This document shows, piece by piece, positions 1-6,154 of a stretch of DNA of 6,335 nt. The stretch lies in NCBI GenBank assembly GCA_937884685.1, contig CAKZYM010000079.1, positions 1 to 6,335 on the forward strand. Direction: 5' to 3'. The stretch comes from an uncultured Calothrix sp. (GTDB taxonomy: Bacteria > Cyanobacteriota > Cyanobacteriia > Cyanobacteriales > Nostocaceae). The number at the start of each line of letters is the position of its first letter. Position 1 is the stretch's first letter. The position numbers and the translations under genes were made by a program. The notes under the pieces were generated by a model that worked only from the letters and a program-made list of their open reading frames with translations, had not been told where the DNA came from and made no database searches.

Positions 1-1
1 A

Positions 2-1588
2 CGAGCATTATTATTATTAGATGGGTTGGATGAAGTTAGAGAAGAAGATTGCGAGCGCACTATTAAAGAAATTCGCGACTTCTCCCAAAAATTCAGTTCG
101 TCTAAATTCGTTATCACCTGTCGTATTGCTGCTAATGACTACACTTTTACTGAATTTACCGAGGTAGAAATTGCTGATTTTAAAGATGAGCAAATTCAGA
201 GGTTTGCTAAATCTTGGTTTGAAATTAAAAAATTGAATGATTATGGTGATGATTTTATCAACCAATTGGAAAAGAATAAGCAGATAAAAGAATTAGCAAG
301 CAATCCTTTATTGTTAACTCTTCTATGTTTAGAATTTGAAGATTCTAGAAGTTTCCCTGCTGACCGTGCCGAATTATATAAACGAGCAACTGAAACTTTA
401 CTGCGGAAGTGGGATGATAAAAGACAAATTTACCGACAACAAGTCTACCACCAACTTTCTGTTAAACGTAAAGAAGATTTACTCAGTCAACTTGCTTTTA
501 GTACCTTTAACGAAAAGCATTATTTTTTCAAGCAAAGAATCGTAGAAAACCACATCGCTGATTACATAATTAATTTACCAGATGCACCAACTGAAACTGA
601 AAAATTGCATCTTGATAGCCAAGCAGTTTTGAAATCCATCGAAGCTCAACACGGATTGCTAGTAGAACGTGCAAGAGGTATCTATTCATTTTCTCATTTG
701 ACTTTTCAAGAATATTTCACCGCTCAAAAGATTGTTAACGAGCAGAAATTACCAGAATTAGTCGAGCATATTACAGAAATACGTTGGCGAGAAGTTTTGC
801 TACTTACAGCAGGAATGTTATATAACGCAGATGAACTATTAAAGTTGATGAAACTGAAAATTGATTTATTGCTAGCGGAAGATAAGAAGTTGCAGGAATT
901 TCTCTGTTGGGTTAATCGCAAAGCTGAATCTACAAAAAAAAGCCATAAACCTAATAAAATAAGAGCATTTTACTTTCTCCTTGGTCGATATCTTAGTCTC
1001 GACCTCAGCCTCGATCTCAGTCACGACTTCTGCAAATACTTCGACCTCAACCAAGACCTCAGTCTTTACCTCAGCTTACTCAGCCGATACCTCGACCTCA
1101 GTCTTGACCTTAGCCTTTATCTTAACTTCGATCTCAATCTCGACCTCAGCCTTTATCTTTGCCGAGACCTTAGCCTTTACCTTAGTCTTGAACTCGAACT
1201 GGATATAAGGCTCGACCTGGTCGAATACTTTAGGCGATACTTGAACCGATTCCTCGATTTTGATATTCCTTCAAAAATGAAGCAAGCATTACAAGCTTTG
1301 AAAATACAAATGCCAAAAGAAGATAGCGACCCAGAAATAATTAGGCAGTGGTGGCTCAAAAATGGCGAATCTTCGTCAGAAAAATTAAGAAATATCATGA
1401 TTGAAAATCGTCATCTTGGACATAATTGGCAGTTCACTGAAGAACAGCATGAAAAACTCGAACAGTACCTTGATGTCAATAATCTACTATTAGACTGCTT
1501 GGGAAATAAAAATAATTATGTCACCCGTTCTGTAAGAGAAGAAATTGAATCAAGTTTATTTTTACCCATTCAACAAGCAGAACATTAA
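2..1588 (+). CDS. NACHT-domain STAND NTPase, 5'-truncated by window edge
   Basis: The reading frame is open from the first bases, and the first codons read RALLLLDGLDEV, a NACHT Walker B motif, so the true start and the Walker A lie upstream; 529 codons including the stop are visible. Residue numbers below count from R1. Walker B is at 3-12, the sensor-1-like VITCR at 37-41, and LASNPLLLTLLCL, typical of the helical/winged-helix part, at 98-110. FSHLTFQEYFTAQ at 230-242 is a hallmark of NACHT proteins. Residues about 331-421 form a Leu-alternating repeat (DLSLDLSLYLS type). Residues about 425-528 (WWLKNG, LRNIMIENRHLGHNWQF, VREEIE...LPI) resemble the C-terminal helical cap (NCH2-like) of cyanobacterial NACHT proteins. 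As known for the family, STAND ATPases oligomerise on ligand binding, and bacterial NACHTs include anti-phage sensors. A defence role here is inference, because the N-terminal effector is not seen. The gene is followed by a long spacer. Confidence 0.9.
   Translation, partial: RALLLLDGLDEVREEDCERTIKEIRDFSQKFSSSKFVITCRIAANDYTFTEFTEVEIADFKDEQIQRFAKSWFEIKKLNDYGDDFINQLEKNKQIKELASNPLLLTLLCLEFEDSRSFPADRAELYKRATETLLRKWDDKRQIYRQQVYHQLSVKRKEDLLSQLAFSTFNEKHYFFKQRIVENHIADYIINLPDAPTETEKLHLDSQAVLKSIEAQHGLLVERARGIYSFSHLTFQEYFTAQKIVNEQKLPELVEHITEIRWREVLLLTAGMLYNADELLKLMKLKIDLLLAEDKKLQEFLCWVNRKAESTKKSHKPNKIRAFYFLLGRYLSLDLSLDLSHDFCKYFDLNQDLSLYLSLLSRYLDLSLDLSLYLNFDLNLDLSLYLCRDLSLYLSLELELDIRLDLVEYFRRYLNRFLDFDIPSKMKQALQALKIQMPKEDSDPEIIRQWWLKNGESSSEKLRNIMIENRHLGHNWQFTEEQHEKLEQYLDVNNLLLDCLGNKNNYVTRSVREEIESSLFLPIQQAEH
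992..1264 (+). repeat. Period-6 coding repeat giving an L-x-L-x low-complexity tract inside the NACHT gene
   Basis: This stretch is built from degenerate pyrimidine-rich hexamers such as CTCGAC, CTCAGC, CTTTAC and CTTAGT. The encoded protein alternates Leu with Asp, Ser or Tyr (DLSLDLS, DLSLYLS, NLDLSLYL). Longer units such as GACCTTAGCCTTTA recur with small variations. The period is a multiple of three, so gain or loss of units keeps the frame. It sits between the winged-helix region and the C-terminal cap, where sensor repeats are found in other STAND proteins. The strict i/i+2 hydrophobic pattern fits short beta strands better than HEAT or LRR helices, but the fold is unknown to me. Confidence 0.85.
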
Positions 1589-1590
1589 TC

Positions 1591-1640
1591 AAACATCTCT
1601 CGAATAGCCTTTTTCTTCCAACATTGAGGAAAGATGTTTT
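1591..1640 (+). terminator. Possible weak stem-loop terminator after the NACHT gene
   Basis: AAACATCT (1591-1598) is matched by AGATGTTT (1632-1639), with a smaller inner pairing CTTCC/GGAAAG (1615-1619 with 1628-1633). The right arm ends in four T. It starts two bases after the stop codon. The stem is AT-rich and the loop long, so a terminator role is only tentative. Confidence 0.25.
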
Positions 1641-2184
1641 CTAAGACGAATATATATATTAAATTTTCTAAAATCCCTTACTTGTTTTCCAATACTTTGA
1701 ATCAATTACGATTTAAAAATTAATTTATTAATTTAGCTGAAATTATTTTTAGTCTCAAAGAAAAACTAAATACACGCCCAAATAGATTATACATATTTTT
1801 TTACTCCACACTCAAATATGACTTTTTTACACACTCGAAAATTCGTTGTATTAATGAGAATTTCTTCAATAATAATGACATTGATGGCAATAAGACCCTC
1901 GAATATATCTTTTTATGACAATTTAGCCCGAATATAATGTACTTAAATGTAGAACTGTTGAGTTAAATGAATACATAAAAGAATTTGATACTTGTGTTTT
2001 AATTAATAAACAGTATTAAAACTTAGATGTGACTGATATTCTCTAAATTCAACTTTTTAAAACCTCTTGCTGAGACTTTGTGGAATTAGATATAGAAATA
2101 AGTCAATTTTTATAATTCATTAGAAAGAGAATTTGATTCAGAAATAATGTTTAATTTTCCAAATAATTCGACAAAACTAGTATT

Positions 2185-2199
2185 GACAACATTGTTGTC
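2185..2199. repeat. Perfect 15-bp palindrome, operator-like
   Basis: GACAACA-T-TGTTGTC has seven matching bases on each side of one central base. It overlaps a TTGACA hexamer (2183-2188), but no well-spaced -10 follows. It lies about 365 bp upstream of the PEP-CTERM start, far for a simple operator. It could be a binding site for a dimeric regulator, a remnant of an interspersed repeat, or chance in AT-rich DNA. Confidence 0.3.
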
Positions 2200-2506
2200 T
2201 TGTCGCTTCATCAGTAATATTTCCGACGGTATTAACTACCAACATCTAATCAAAAAACTTCTAGATTCAGTAAAATATCAGAAATTATACTGAATATAAT
2301 GACCCTAAAAATGTCAGAAAATATTTTTTCTCCAGGAATTTATGGTCAAATCATCAATACATATTTTGCTCTAACCTTTATTATCCGGGTAAATACTGCT
2401 GACCAATAGACTTAAGAAACTGTAGTAAAGATTAGGGGTGTAATCTTTTCAGTTCAGATAATGGTTCATCAAAGTATGGACATAGCTAATAAATACATTG
2501 CTAAGT

Positions 2507-2536
2507 TTGAAAACAAACATCGGTGAGCGGTAAAGA
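2507..2536 (+). promoter_or_regulatory. Weak candidate promoter of the PEP-CTERM gene
   Basis: TTGAAA (2507-2512) resembles a -35 box, and TAAAGA (2531-2536) is a poor -10 at 18-bp spacing. The start codon follows 28 bases later, with AAAGG (2549-2553) as a possible ribosome site 11 bases before the ATG. The -10 match is weak, so the real promoter could lie elsewhere in the long upstream spacer. Confidence 0.2.
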
Positions 2537-2564
2537 CTAGAGTATTTCAAAGGTAATTAAGAGA

Positions 2565-3503
2565 ATGAAGTTTAAAGAGTTAGGTTTTGTTTCAGCTTCC
2601 TTAGCAGTCAGCTTGCTTGGAATGGGTATCAATGGTTCATCCGCTCAAGTAGCCTCGTTTTTTGGTGAAGACATCCAGGAATTCGGAGAACCTAATACTA
2701 ATCAACAGGCTACAGATGCACCCGATTTGGGAATCCTAACGAATAGCTATGCTGCTGAGCAAAGTTTTTTAAATGCACTTTCTGACAGGTCGTTTGGAAC
2801 CGTTAACTTTGAGCAAACAGAGGGTTTTACCGAACTTGATAAAAAAAATGAACCGTTCAATTATGACTACGACCTGATAAAGGCTGACGGTGATACTGTA
2901 ACGATGAATATTTTCGACGCGAACAAAAACAGCGACAAATCGTTGAACACAACATTGCAAAAGACCAACGGAAAGAGTAATGACGAAAATACAAATCTTG
3001 CTGGTGGTCGTTATGGTATTAGCGATGCTGAATTAACCAAGGAACAACGTTTAATCAACCAGTTCTTGAATACTAATGCAGGAAGCGATAGCAGCCTACT
3101 ACTTCGTTTTTCTGATGCTGTATCTGCCTTTGGTTTCTACGGTACCGATTTTGAACGTGGTGGTTTGATGGGTTATGAATTAACTCGTGCAGATGGCAAC
3201 ACAAAGTACATCAATCTGAATCTAACTGATGCTCAAGCGTATAAAGATAGAGGAGAAACCATTCGAGGAACTGCTTTTTACTCTGGTTACATTGCTGACT
3301 CTGTTGATGATTATTTCACCGAGGTTCGTTTCGATATCAAGGATGCTGCTTCAGGAACTAATGACATAGTTGGTTTCGACCGGATGACTTTTGCTGCTGC
3401 GACCATGAAGAAGTTTGTTAAAGTACCCGAACCTAATACTGGAATTCTAGCTCTTGGTGCTGTCGTCTCTGGTATTACTTTCAAGAGACGTAAGAAGAAA
3501 TAA
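2565..3503 (+). CDS. Secreted PEP-CTERM sorting-domain protein
   Basis: The protein has 312 residues. The N-terminus (MKFKE, then a hydrophobic run at about 7-22, then GSSAQVA) is a Sec signal peptide with probable cleavage near residues 28-30. The C-terminus carries VPEP at 287-290, a hydrophobic segment at about 292-306 and the basic tail KRRKKK, which is the PEP-CTERM signal recognised and processed by exosortases. The middle has features I associate with cyanobacterial PEP-CTERM proteins: GGRY (147-150), AFGFYGTD (188-195) and the late IVGFDRMTFA (268-277). The 110-170 region is rich in Asn, Asp and Lys and looks flexible. By family knowledge it is exported and ends up at the surface or in extracellular matrix; its specific function is unknown. 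The ATG directly precedes the signal peptide, supporting this start. No exosortase is nearby, which is usual because one enzyme serves many scattered targets. Confidence 0.85.
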   Translation: MKFKELGFVSASLAVSLLGMGINGSSAQVASFFGEDIQEFGEPNTNQQATDAPDLGILTNSYAAEQSFLNALSDRSFGTVNFEQTEGFTELDKKNEPFNYDYDLIKADGDTVTMNIFDANKNSDKSLNTTLQKTNGKSNDENTNLAGGRYGISDAELTKEQRLINQFLNTNAGSDSSLLLRFSDAVSAFGFYGTDFERGGLMGYELTRADGNTKYINLNLTDAQAYKDRGETIRGTAFYSGYIADSVDDYFTEVRFDIKDAASGTNDIVGFDRMTFAAATMKKFVKVPEPNTGILALGAVVSGITFKRRKKK

Positions 3504-3516
3504 GTCGTATTGCTCC

Positions 3517-3581
3517 GGTTGGGTTAGATGCTTTTATAATTCAGGTTTTGAGTTAATAATTTATCTAGCGTCGTAACCCAA
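3517..3581. repeat. Interspersed palindrome, copy 1 (TTGGGTTA core)
   Basis: The left arm TTGGGTTAGATGC (3519-3531) pairs with GCGTCGTAACCCAA (3568-3581), with one bulged base and one wobble-type mismatch; the loop is about 36 bases. It begins 15 bases after the PEP-CTERM stop, so its transcript could form a 3' hairpin for that gene. The TTGGGTTA/TAACCCAA arms resemble widespread short repeats in filamentous cyanobacterial genomes (recalled, not searched). Confidence 0.6.
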
Positions 3582-3635
3582 GATTATTAGTAGTTGTGAA
3601 TCCAAGAGATATTTTTATTTATCCCAAATATTGAT

Positions 3636-3706
3636 GTTGGGTTACGATACCAGGAATAAAATACTCGTTACAATCAATATTAATTTCGGTGTCTAACCCA
3701 ACCTAC
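3636..3706. repeat. Interspersed palindrome, copy 2, inverted relative to copy 1
   Basis: GTTGGGTTACGATACC (3636-3651) pairs with GGTGTCTAACCCAACC (3688-3703): nine contiguous pairs, one bulged C, then six pairs with one G-U wobble. The loop is 36 bases, as in copy 1. Read on the minus strand it begins GTAGGTTGGGTTAG, matching the left arm of copy 1, so the two copies face each other. It lies downstream of mtnC as well as of the PEP-CTERM gene and may help end transcription from both sides. Confidence 0.65.
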
Positions 3707-3737
3707 AAATAACTAAAAAATCAAAGTATATCAAATC

Positions 3738-3759
3738 ACTGAAAAGAGCATAATTCAGT
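3738..3759. terminator. Small stem-loop between convergent genes, possible terminator
   Basis: ACTGAA (3738-3743) pairs with TTCAGT (3754-3759) across a 10-base loop. On the plus strand it is followed by ACTTTTATT, on the minus strand by an interrupted T-rich stretch. The six-pair stem is weak. It sits about 86 bases beyond the mtnC stop. Confidence 0.2.
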
Positions 3760-3845
3760 ACTTTTATTGAGAAAAACGTTGGGATTATATAAATCGCATT
3801 TGTAAAAATTACAGCCACGCGAATCAATTTATTAATTCAATTTAC

Positions 3846-4568
3846 TCAAGCATCTTTTATAAATATTCCTTCTTGAATCTGTGAAAAGTTATTTACATAG
3901 GTAAACTTATCATCATCAACTTCTACCGTTTCTCTATTTAATCCACAGACATTAAAATTAGCAGCACTAGCAGCAATCAATTCTTGTGAAGAGTCGGAAA
4001 GAAATAAAATTTCCTGGGGAAGTACAGATAATTCATTTGCTATGGTGACGTAAGATTGACTTTCTTTTTTGCTTCCGGTGGTTGTATCGAAGTACCTGGA
4101 AAACAGTGGAGTTAAATCTCCCACCGAAGTGTTTCTGAATAATAATTTTTGAGCAGCAATCGAACCAGAAGAATAAACAGCAAGAGTTAAACCCGAGTCG
4201 TACCAATTTTTAAGATACTCAACAGCATCGGGATATATGTGAGCTTTTAATTCACCTTTATGATATCCCTCTTCCCAAATTAAACCTTGCAGGGTTTTTA
4301 GTGGAGTAATTTTGCAGTCTTCGGATTGCCAACTCATTAATTGACCGATACAACCTTCCACGTCAAGATTTGATTTTTCACTAATACCTCTAACCTGTTG
4401 CAGTATATCTTGAGTAATTGGTAATTCTAAATGATTCCGTACCCAAGTTGATAAATGCTTTGCAGAATAAGGAAAGAGAACATCATGTACAAAACTAATA
4501 TCGGTTGTAGTCCCTTCAATATCTGTCAGAATAACTTTTAAATGCTTGTGTTGATAAGTAATTGTCAT
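3846..4568 (-). CDS. mtnC: Enolase-phosphatase E1 of methionine salvage
   Basis: The 240-residue HAD-superfamily enzyme first enolises 2,3-diketo-5-methylthiopentyl-1-phosphate and then removes the phosphate, giving the acireductone used by MtnD. HAD motif I is ILTDIEGTT (13-21) with catalytic D16 and, typical of MtnC, E18. It is followed by ISFVHDVLFPY, where the family has ISFV...LFPYA. Motif II is YSSGS (132-136), motif III is K167 in TGSKKESQSY, and motif IV is FLSDSSQEL (189-197) with D192. Length is normal for the family. The ATG lies 12 codons before motif I, as expected. No Shine-Dalgarno is visible: the bases before the start are a heptamer tandem repeat. It is the last gene of the mtnD-mtnB-mtnC series, 199 bases after mtnB, and probably depends on read-through or on a promoter in that gap. 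Motif IV differs from the commoner SDVxxELDAA pattern but keeps the Asp. Confidence 0.93.
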   Translation of the reverse strand: MTITYQHKHLKVILTDIEGTTTDISFVHDVLFPYSAKHLSTWVRNHLELPITQDILQQVRGISEKSNLDVEGCIGQLMSWQSEDCKITPLKTLQGLIWEEGYHKGELKAHIYPDAVEYLKNWYDSGLTLAVYSSGSIAAQKLLFRNTSVGDLTPLFSRYFDTTTGSKKESQSYVTIANELSVLPQEILFLSDSSQELIAASAANFNVCGLNRETVEVDDDKFTYVNNFSQIQEGIFIKDA

Positions 4569-4570
4569 AT

Positions 4571-4605
4571 TTTAGATTTTAGATTTTGGATTTTAGATTT
4601 TAGAA
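4571..4605. repeat. Five tandem heptamers (TTTAGAT) abutting the mtnC start
   Basis: Units are TTTAGAT, TTTAGAT, TTTGGAT, TTTAGAT and TTTAGAA. In the sense of the mtnC transcript this reads as repeated ATCTAAA. The array ends two bases before the ATG and fills the place of a ribosome-binding site. Heptamer short tandem repeats are common in filamentous cyanobacteria. Confidence 0.85.
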
Positions 4606-4651
4606 TTTGCTTCTTTCATAATTTGTATTAAATGAATGGAATGATATTTTG

Positions 4652-4697
4652 CACCATTTTCCAGAAGCTCGAAGAAACCGGGTTTTTGGAAATGGTG
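4652..4697. repeat. Hairpin element in the mtnB-mtnC gap
   Basis: The outer arms CACCATTTTCCA (4652-4663) and TGGAAATGGTG (4687-4697) pair over 11 bases with one bulged T. The interior has a second small palindrome, AAACC-G-GGTTT, at about 4676-4686. The AAACCGGGTTT core resembles a very common interspersed motif of cyanobacterial genomes (recalled, not searched). Its place inside the presumed operon means a transcript reaching mtnC must pass through it, so it may partly terminate transcription or act as an RNA-processing or stabilising hairpin. Confidence 0.65.
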
Positions 4698-4757
4698 GTA
4701 GATGTGAATTTAAATCAATTTAAGAACAAGACATGCAAAGTCATTTCATTAATACAA

Positions 4758-4780
4758 CCTTTGACCTTTAACCTTTTTGA
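4758..4780. repeat. Short CCTTTGA-type heptamers overlapping the mtnB stop
   Basis: CCTTTGA, CCTTTAA and CCTTTTTGA lie in tandem, followed by a degenerate CCTGATTGA. The array covers the mtnB stop codon and its last codons (GQKG), so the C-terminal residues of MtnB appear to be written by the repeat. Confidence 0.5.
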
Positions 4781-5406
4781 CCTGATTGACTAACCACCAT
4801 ATACCGAAAAATATACTCTACTATTTCTATATAATTGCCTGCACGTTCTAGAGAATCAGCCCAGATAGTAACTCCATGGTCGCGAATTAACAAAGCTGGG
4901 ACCTGGGGTTTTGTATCTTTAAAGCGAGTAAAAATATCCTCAGCAATCTGAAATACTTTTAGATGATTGGCAAAAATTGGCATTTCTAAACGCGGATTTT
5001 CTTCCCAGACTCCCAGACCTTTAAGCATTTCTAAAGGTGGTAAAGGTAAATTATCGCTGTTTGTAAAACGAGAAACTAAATTGTTTTCAATAGAATGCAC
5101 GTGATAGCATACTTGAGCATCTGGGAATAGATTGTAAATAGCTGCATGAATGCTTGTCTCAGCAGACGGACGTTTTTGAGGATGAGACTGAGTAGAAGTT
5201 GAGAAAAATTCACCTTTATCCCTATCTAAAGTCATCAGAATAAAGTCATCAACAGTCAACAAGTTCTTAGGACAACCACTGCTAGTAATCCAGAAGCTAT
5301 TATCTGATATTTTCGCCGAAAGATTGCCAGCTGTACCTACCATCCAACCCATCTGATAAAACTGACGAGCAGCAGAAATTAGAGTAGGACGTGAATCGAT
5401 ACTCAT
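4768..5406 (-). CDS. mtnB: Methylthioribulose-1-phosphate dehydratase
   Basis: The 212-residue protein is a class II aldolase/adducin-family enzyme that dehydrates 5-methylthioribulose-1-phosphate to the 2,3-diketone phosphate used by MtnC. Visible family motifs are GWMVGTAGNLSAK (20-32), ITSSGCPK (40-47), RPSAETSIHAAIY (79-91), the zinc-binding HVH (H102, H104) and RDHGVTIW with H177 (175-182). E83 in SAET is the probable catalytic acid. Length and start (MSIDSRPTLISAARQFY) fit the family well. It begins 44 bases after the mtnD stop on the same strand, so the two are very likely co-transcribed. No Shine-Dalgarno is evident, and the start is preceded by degenerate TTTAGAT heptamers. The C-terminal residues lie inside a short tandem repeat and are probably not functionally constrained. 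Confidence 0.94.
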   Translation of the reverse strand: MSIDSRPTLISAARQFYQMGWMVGTAGNLSAKISDNSFWITSSGCPKNLLTVDDFILMTLDRDKGEFFSTSTQSHPQKRPSAETSIHAAIYNLFPDAQVCYHVHSIENNLVSRFTNSDNLPLPPLEMLKGLGVWEENPRLEMPIFANHLKVFQIAEDIFTRFKDTKPQVPALLIRDHGVTIWADSLERAGNYIEIVEYIFRYMVVSQSGQKG

Positions 5407-5411
5407 AGAAG

Positions 5412-5433
5412 TTTAGATTTTAAGATTTGAGAT
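5412..5433. repeat. Degenerate TTTAGAT heptamers in front of mtnB
   Basis: TTTAGAT (5412-5418), TTTAAGAT (5419-5426) and TTGAGAT (5427-5433) form a decayed version of the array in front of mtnC. The orientation is the same, and the array starts five bases from the start codon. Confidence 0.55.
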
Positions 5434-5450
5434 TAATAGTAATTGCAAAC

Positions 5451-6008
5451 CTACTGTACTACTGAAGTGCGACCCAAGCGAATTTCCGTATCAGTGTACT
5501 CTGGAACCCAACCCTCTGTAGTGGTGAAGTAGCGGATGGCTTTAATCTGTCGCGATGATGTCAGATAAAACCAATGTTCCACACCGGAAGGTACGTTAAT
5601 ATAATCTTCGGGTTGTACTGTCAATTCTACTTGGCTACCGTCAGGACGTATAAACCCAAAAATACCCTCACCAGCAATAATGTAACGTACTTCTGGGTCT
5701 GCATGAGTATGGGTCTTGTCAAACTTGGATAGGATTGCATCCAGATTGGGGATGTTTGAATGCAGTACAATTAAGTCACGCTCTTGATATCCATCAGTTG
5801 CAGCTAATTTCTGAAAGTATTTATCAAGTCCTTCAAGTACATAATCCTTTTCCCCATCGCTCAGCATATTTTGAGCCAGTAAAGAATTAAGTTTTGTGTC
5901 GCTTCCTATCTTCCAAGAATTAATTTGAATATTCAGGGGAGCAAGTTCGCGTTGAATATCGCTGCCACAGGTATATATAGTATCGTCTTCAAGCCGTAAA
6001 ATAGCCAT
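5451..6008 (-). CDS. mtnD: Acireductone dioxygenase
   Basis: This cupin-fold metal enzyme oxidises the acireductone with O2. The iron form yields the methionine keto acid and formate; the nickel form of the family yields CO and methylthiopropionate. From the chosen start the protein has 185 residues, the usual size. The metal ligands are in HTHADPEVRY: H100, H102 and E106, with H145 in PSGVEHWFYL. RYFTTTEGWVP near the end is also typical. An in-frame ATG lies 63 bases further upstream (6071), but the extra 21 residues (MYQTRYYNIFDNYFIATVGFH) resemble nothing in the family. MAILRLEDDTIYT, by contrast, is a classic MtnD N-terminus, with a GGTGGGA ribosome-site-like run just before it. It is the first gene of the mtnD-mtnB-mtnC series. 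Confidence 0.93.
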   Translation of the reverse strand: MAILRLEDDTIYTCGSDIQRELAPLNIQINSWKIGSDTKLNSLLAQNMLSDGEKDYVLEGLDKYFQKLAATDGYQERDLIVLHSNIPNLDAILSKFDKTHTHADPEVRYIIAGEGIFGFIRPDGSQVELTVQPEDYINVPSGVEHWFYLTSSRQIKAIRYFTTTEGWVPEYTDTEIRLGRTSVVQ

Positions 6009-6047
6009 ATGAAATCCCACCGTAGCGATGAAATAGTTGTCGAAAAT

Positions 6048-6053
6048 ATTATA
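6048..6053 (-). promoter_or_regulatory. Candidate -10 box of the mtnD-mtnB-mtnC unit
   Basis: On the minus strand TATAAT is a perfect -10 hexamer, placing a start near 6041 and a leader of roughly 30 bases before the ATG at 6008. I see no good -35 at 16-18 bp, so an activator may be needed or the match may be chance in AT-rich DNA. If real, it lies inside the longer mtnD reading frame and argues for the shorter start. Confidence 0.35.
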
Positions 6054-6109
6054 ATATCTCGTTTGATACACACTACTAGTTTGAAATAAATTACTATCTA
6101 AAATTTATT

Positions 6110-6154
6110 AAACTATTTAATGTCTAATTAATGTCTAATGAGAAAACTATTTAA
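6110..6154. repeat. Nested 11-bp direct repeats upstream of mtnD
   Basis: AAACTATTTAA occurs at 6110-6120 and 6144-6154. Between them TTAATGTCTAA occurs twice in tandem (6117-6127, 6128-6138). The 11-base unit is close to one helical turn. They lie about 100-145 bases upstream of the mtnD start and may be regulatory or simple slippage products. Confidence 0.45.

Larger units (their letters stand above)
1589..2564. other. 976-bp AT-rich spacer without a recognisable gene
   Basis: I see no reading frame with coding character, no tRNA or rRNA, and no recognisable riboswitch in this stretch between the NACHT and PEP-CTERM genes. It is strongly AT-rich with frequent stops in all frames. It holds a possible stem-loop at its left end, a 15-bp palindrome near the middle-right, and the presumed promoter region of the PEP-CTERM gene at its right end. 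It could contain decayed coding sequence or a non-coding RNA, but nothing in the sequence lets me name one. Confidence 0.6.

Noticed and set aside
17..265. 82-aa minus-strand frame
   Set aside because: Lies antisense to the conserved Walker B and sensor-1 region of the NACHT gene; it has no recognisable domain.
981..1208. Open +frame giving a Thr/Ser-rich 75-aa peptide, and reverse-strand frames over the same DNA
   Set aside because: They arise because the period-6 repeat has no stops in several frames; no ribosome site or family resemblance, and the NACHT frame fully explains the region.
1930..2301. GAATATAATG occurring at 1930-1939 (preceded by C) and 2292-2301 as a possible repeated site or promoter
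   Set aside because: Short AT-rich words expected by chance here; no shared flanks and no gene follows either one.
2440..2564. Riboswitch in the PEP-CTERM leader
   Set aside because: No conserved core of SAM, cobalamin, c-di-GMP or other classes that I can recognise.
2769..2960. 63-aa minus-strand frame
   Set aside because: Antisense shadow of the PEP-CTERM gene, with no coding features of its own.
4571..4605. CRISPR array
   Set aside because: Units of seven bases without spacers; a simple tandem repeat.
6046..6057. ATATTATAATAT palindrome
   Set aside because: Consists only of A and T and overlaps the candidate -10; too simple to be taken as a separate operator.
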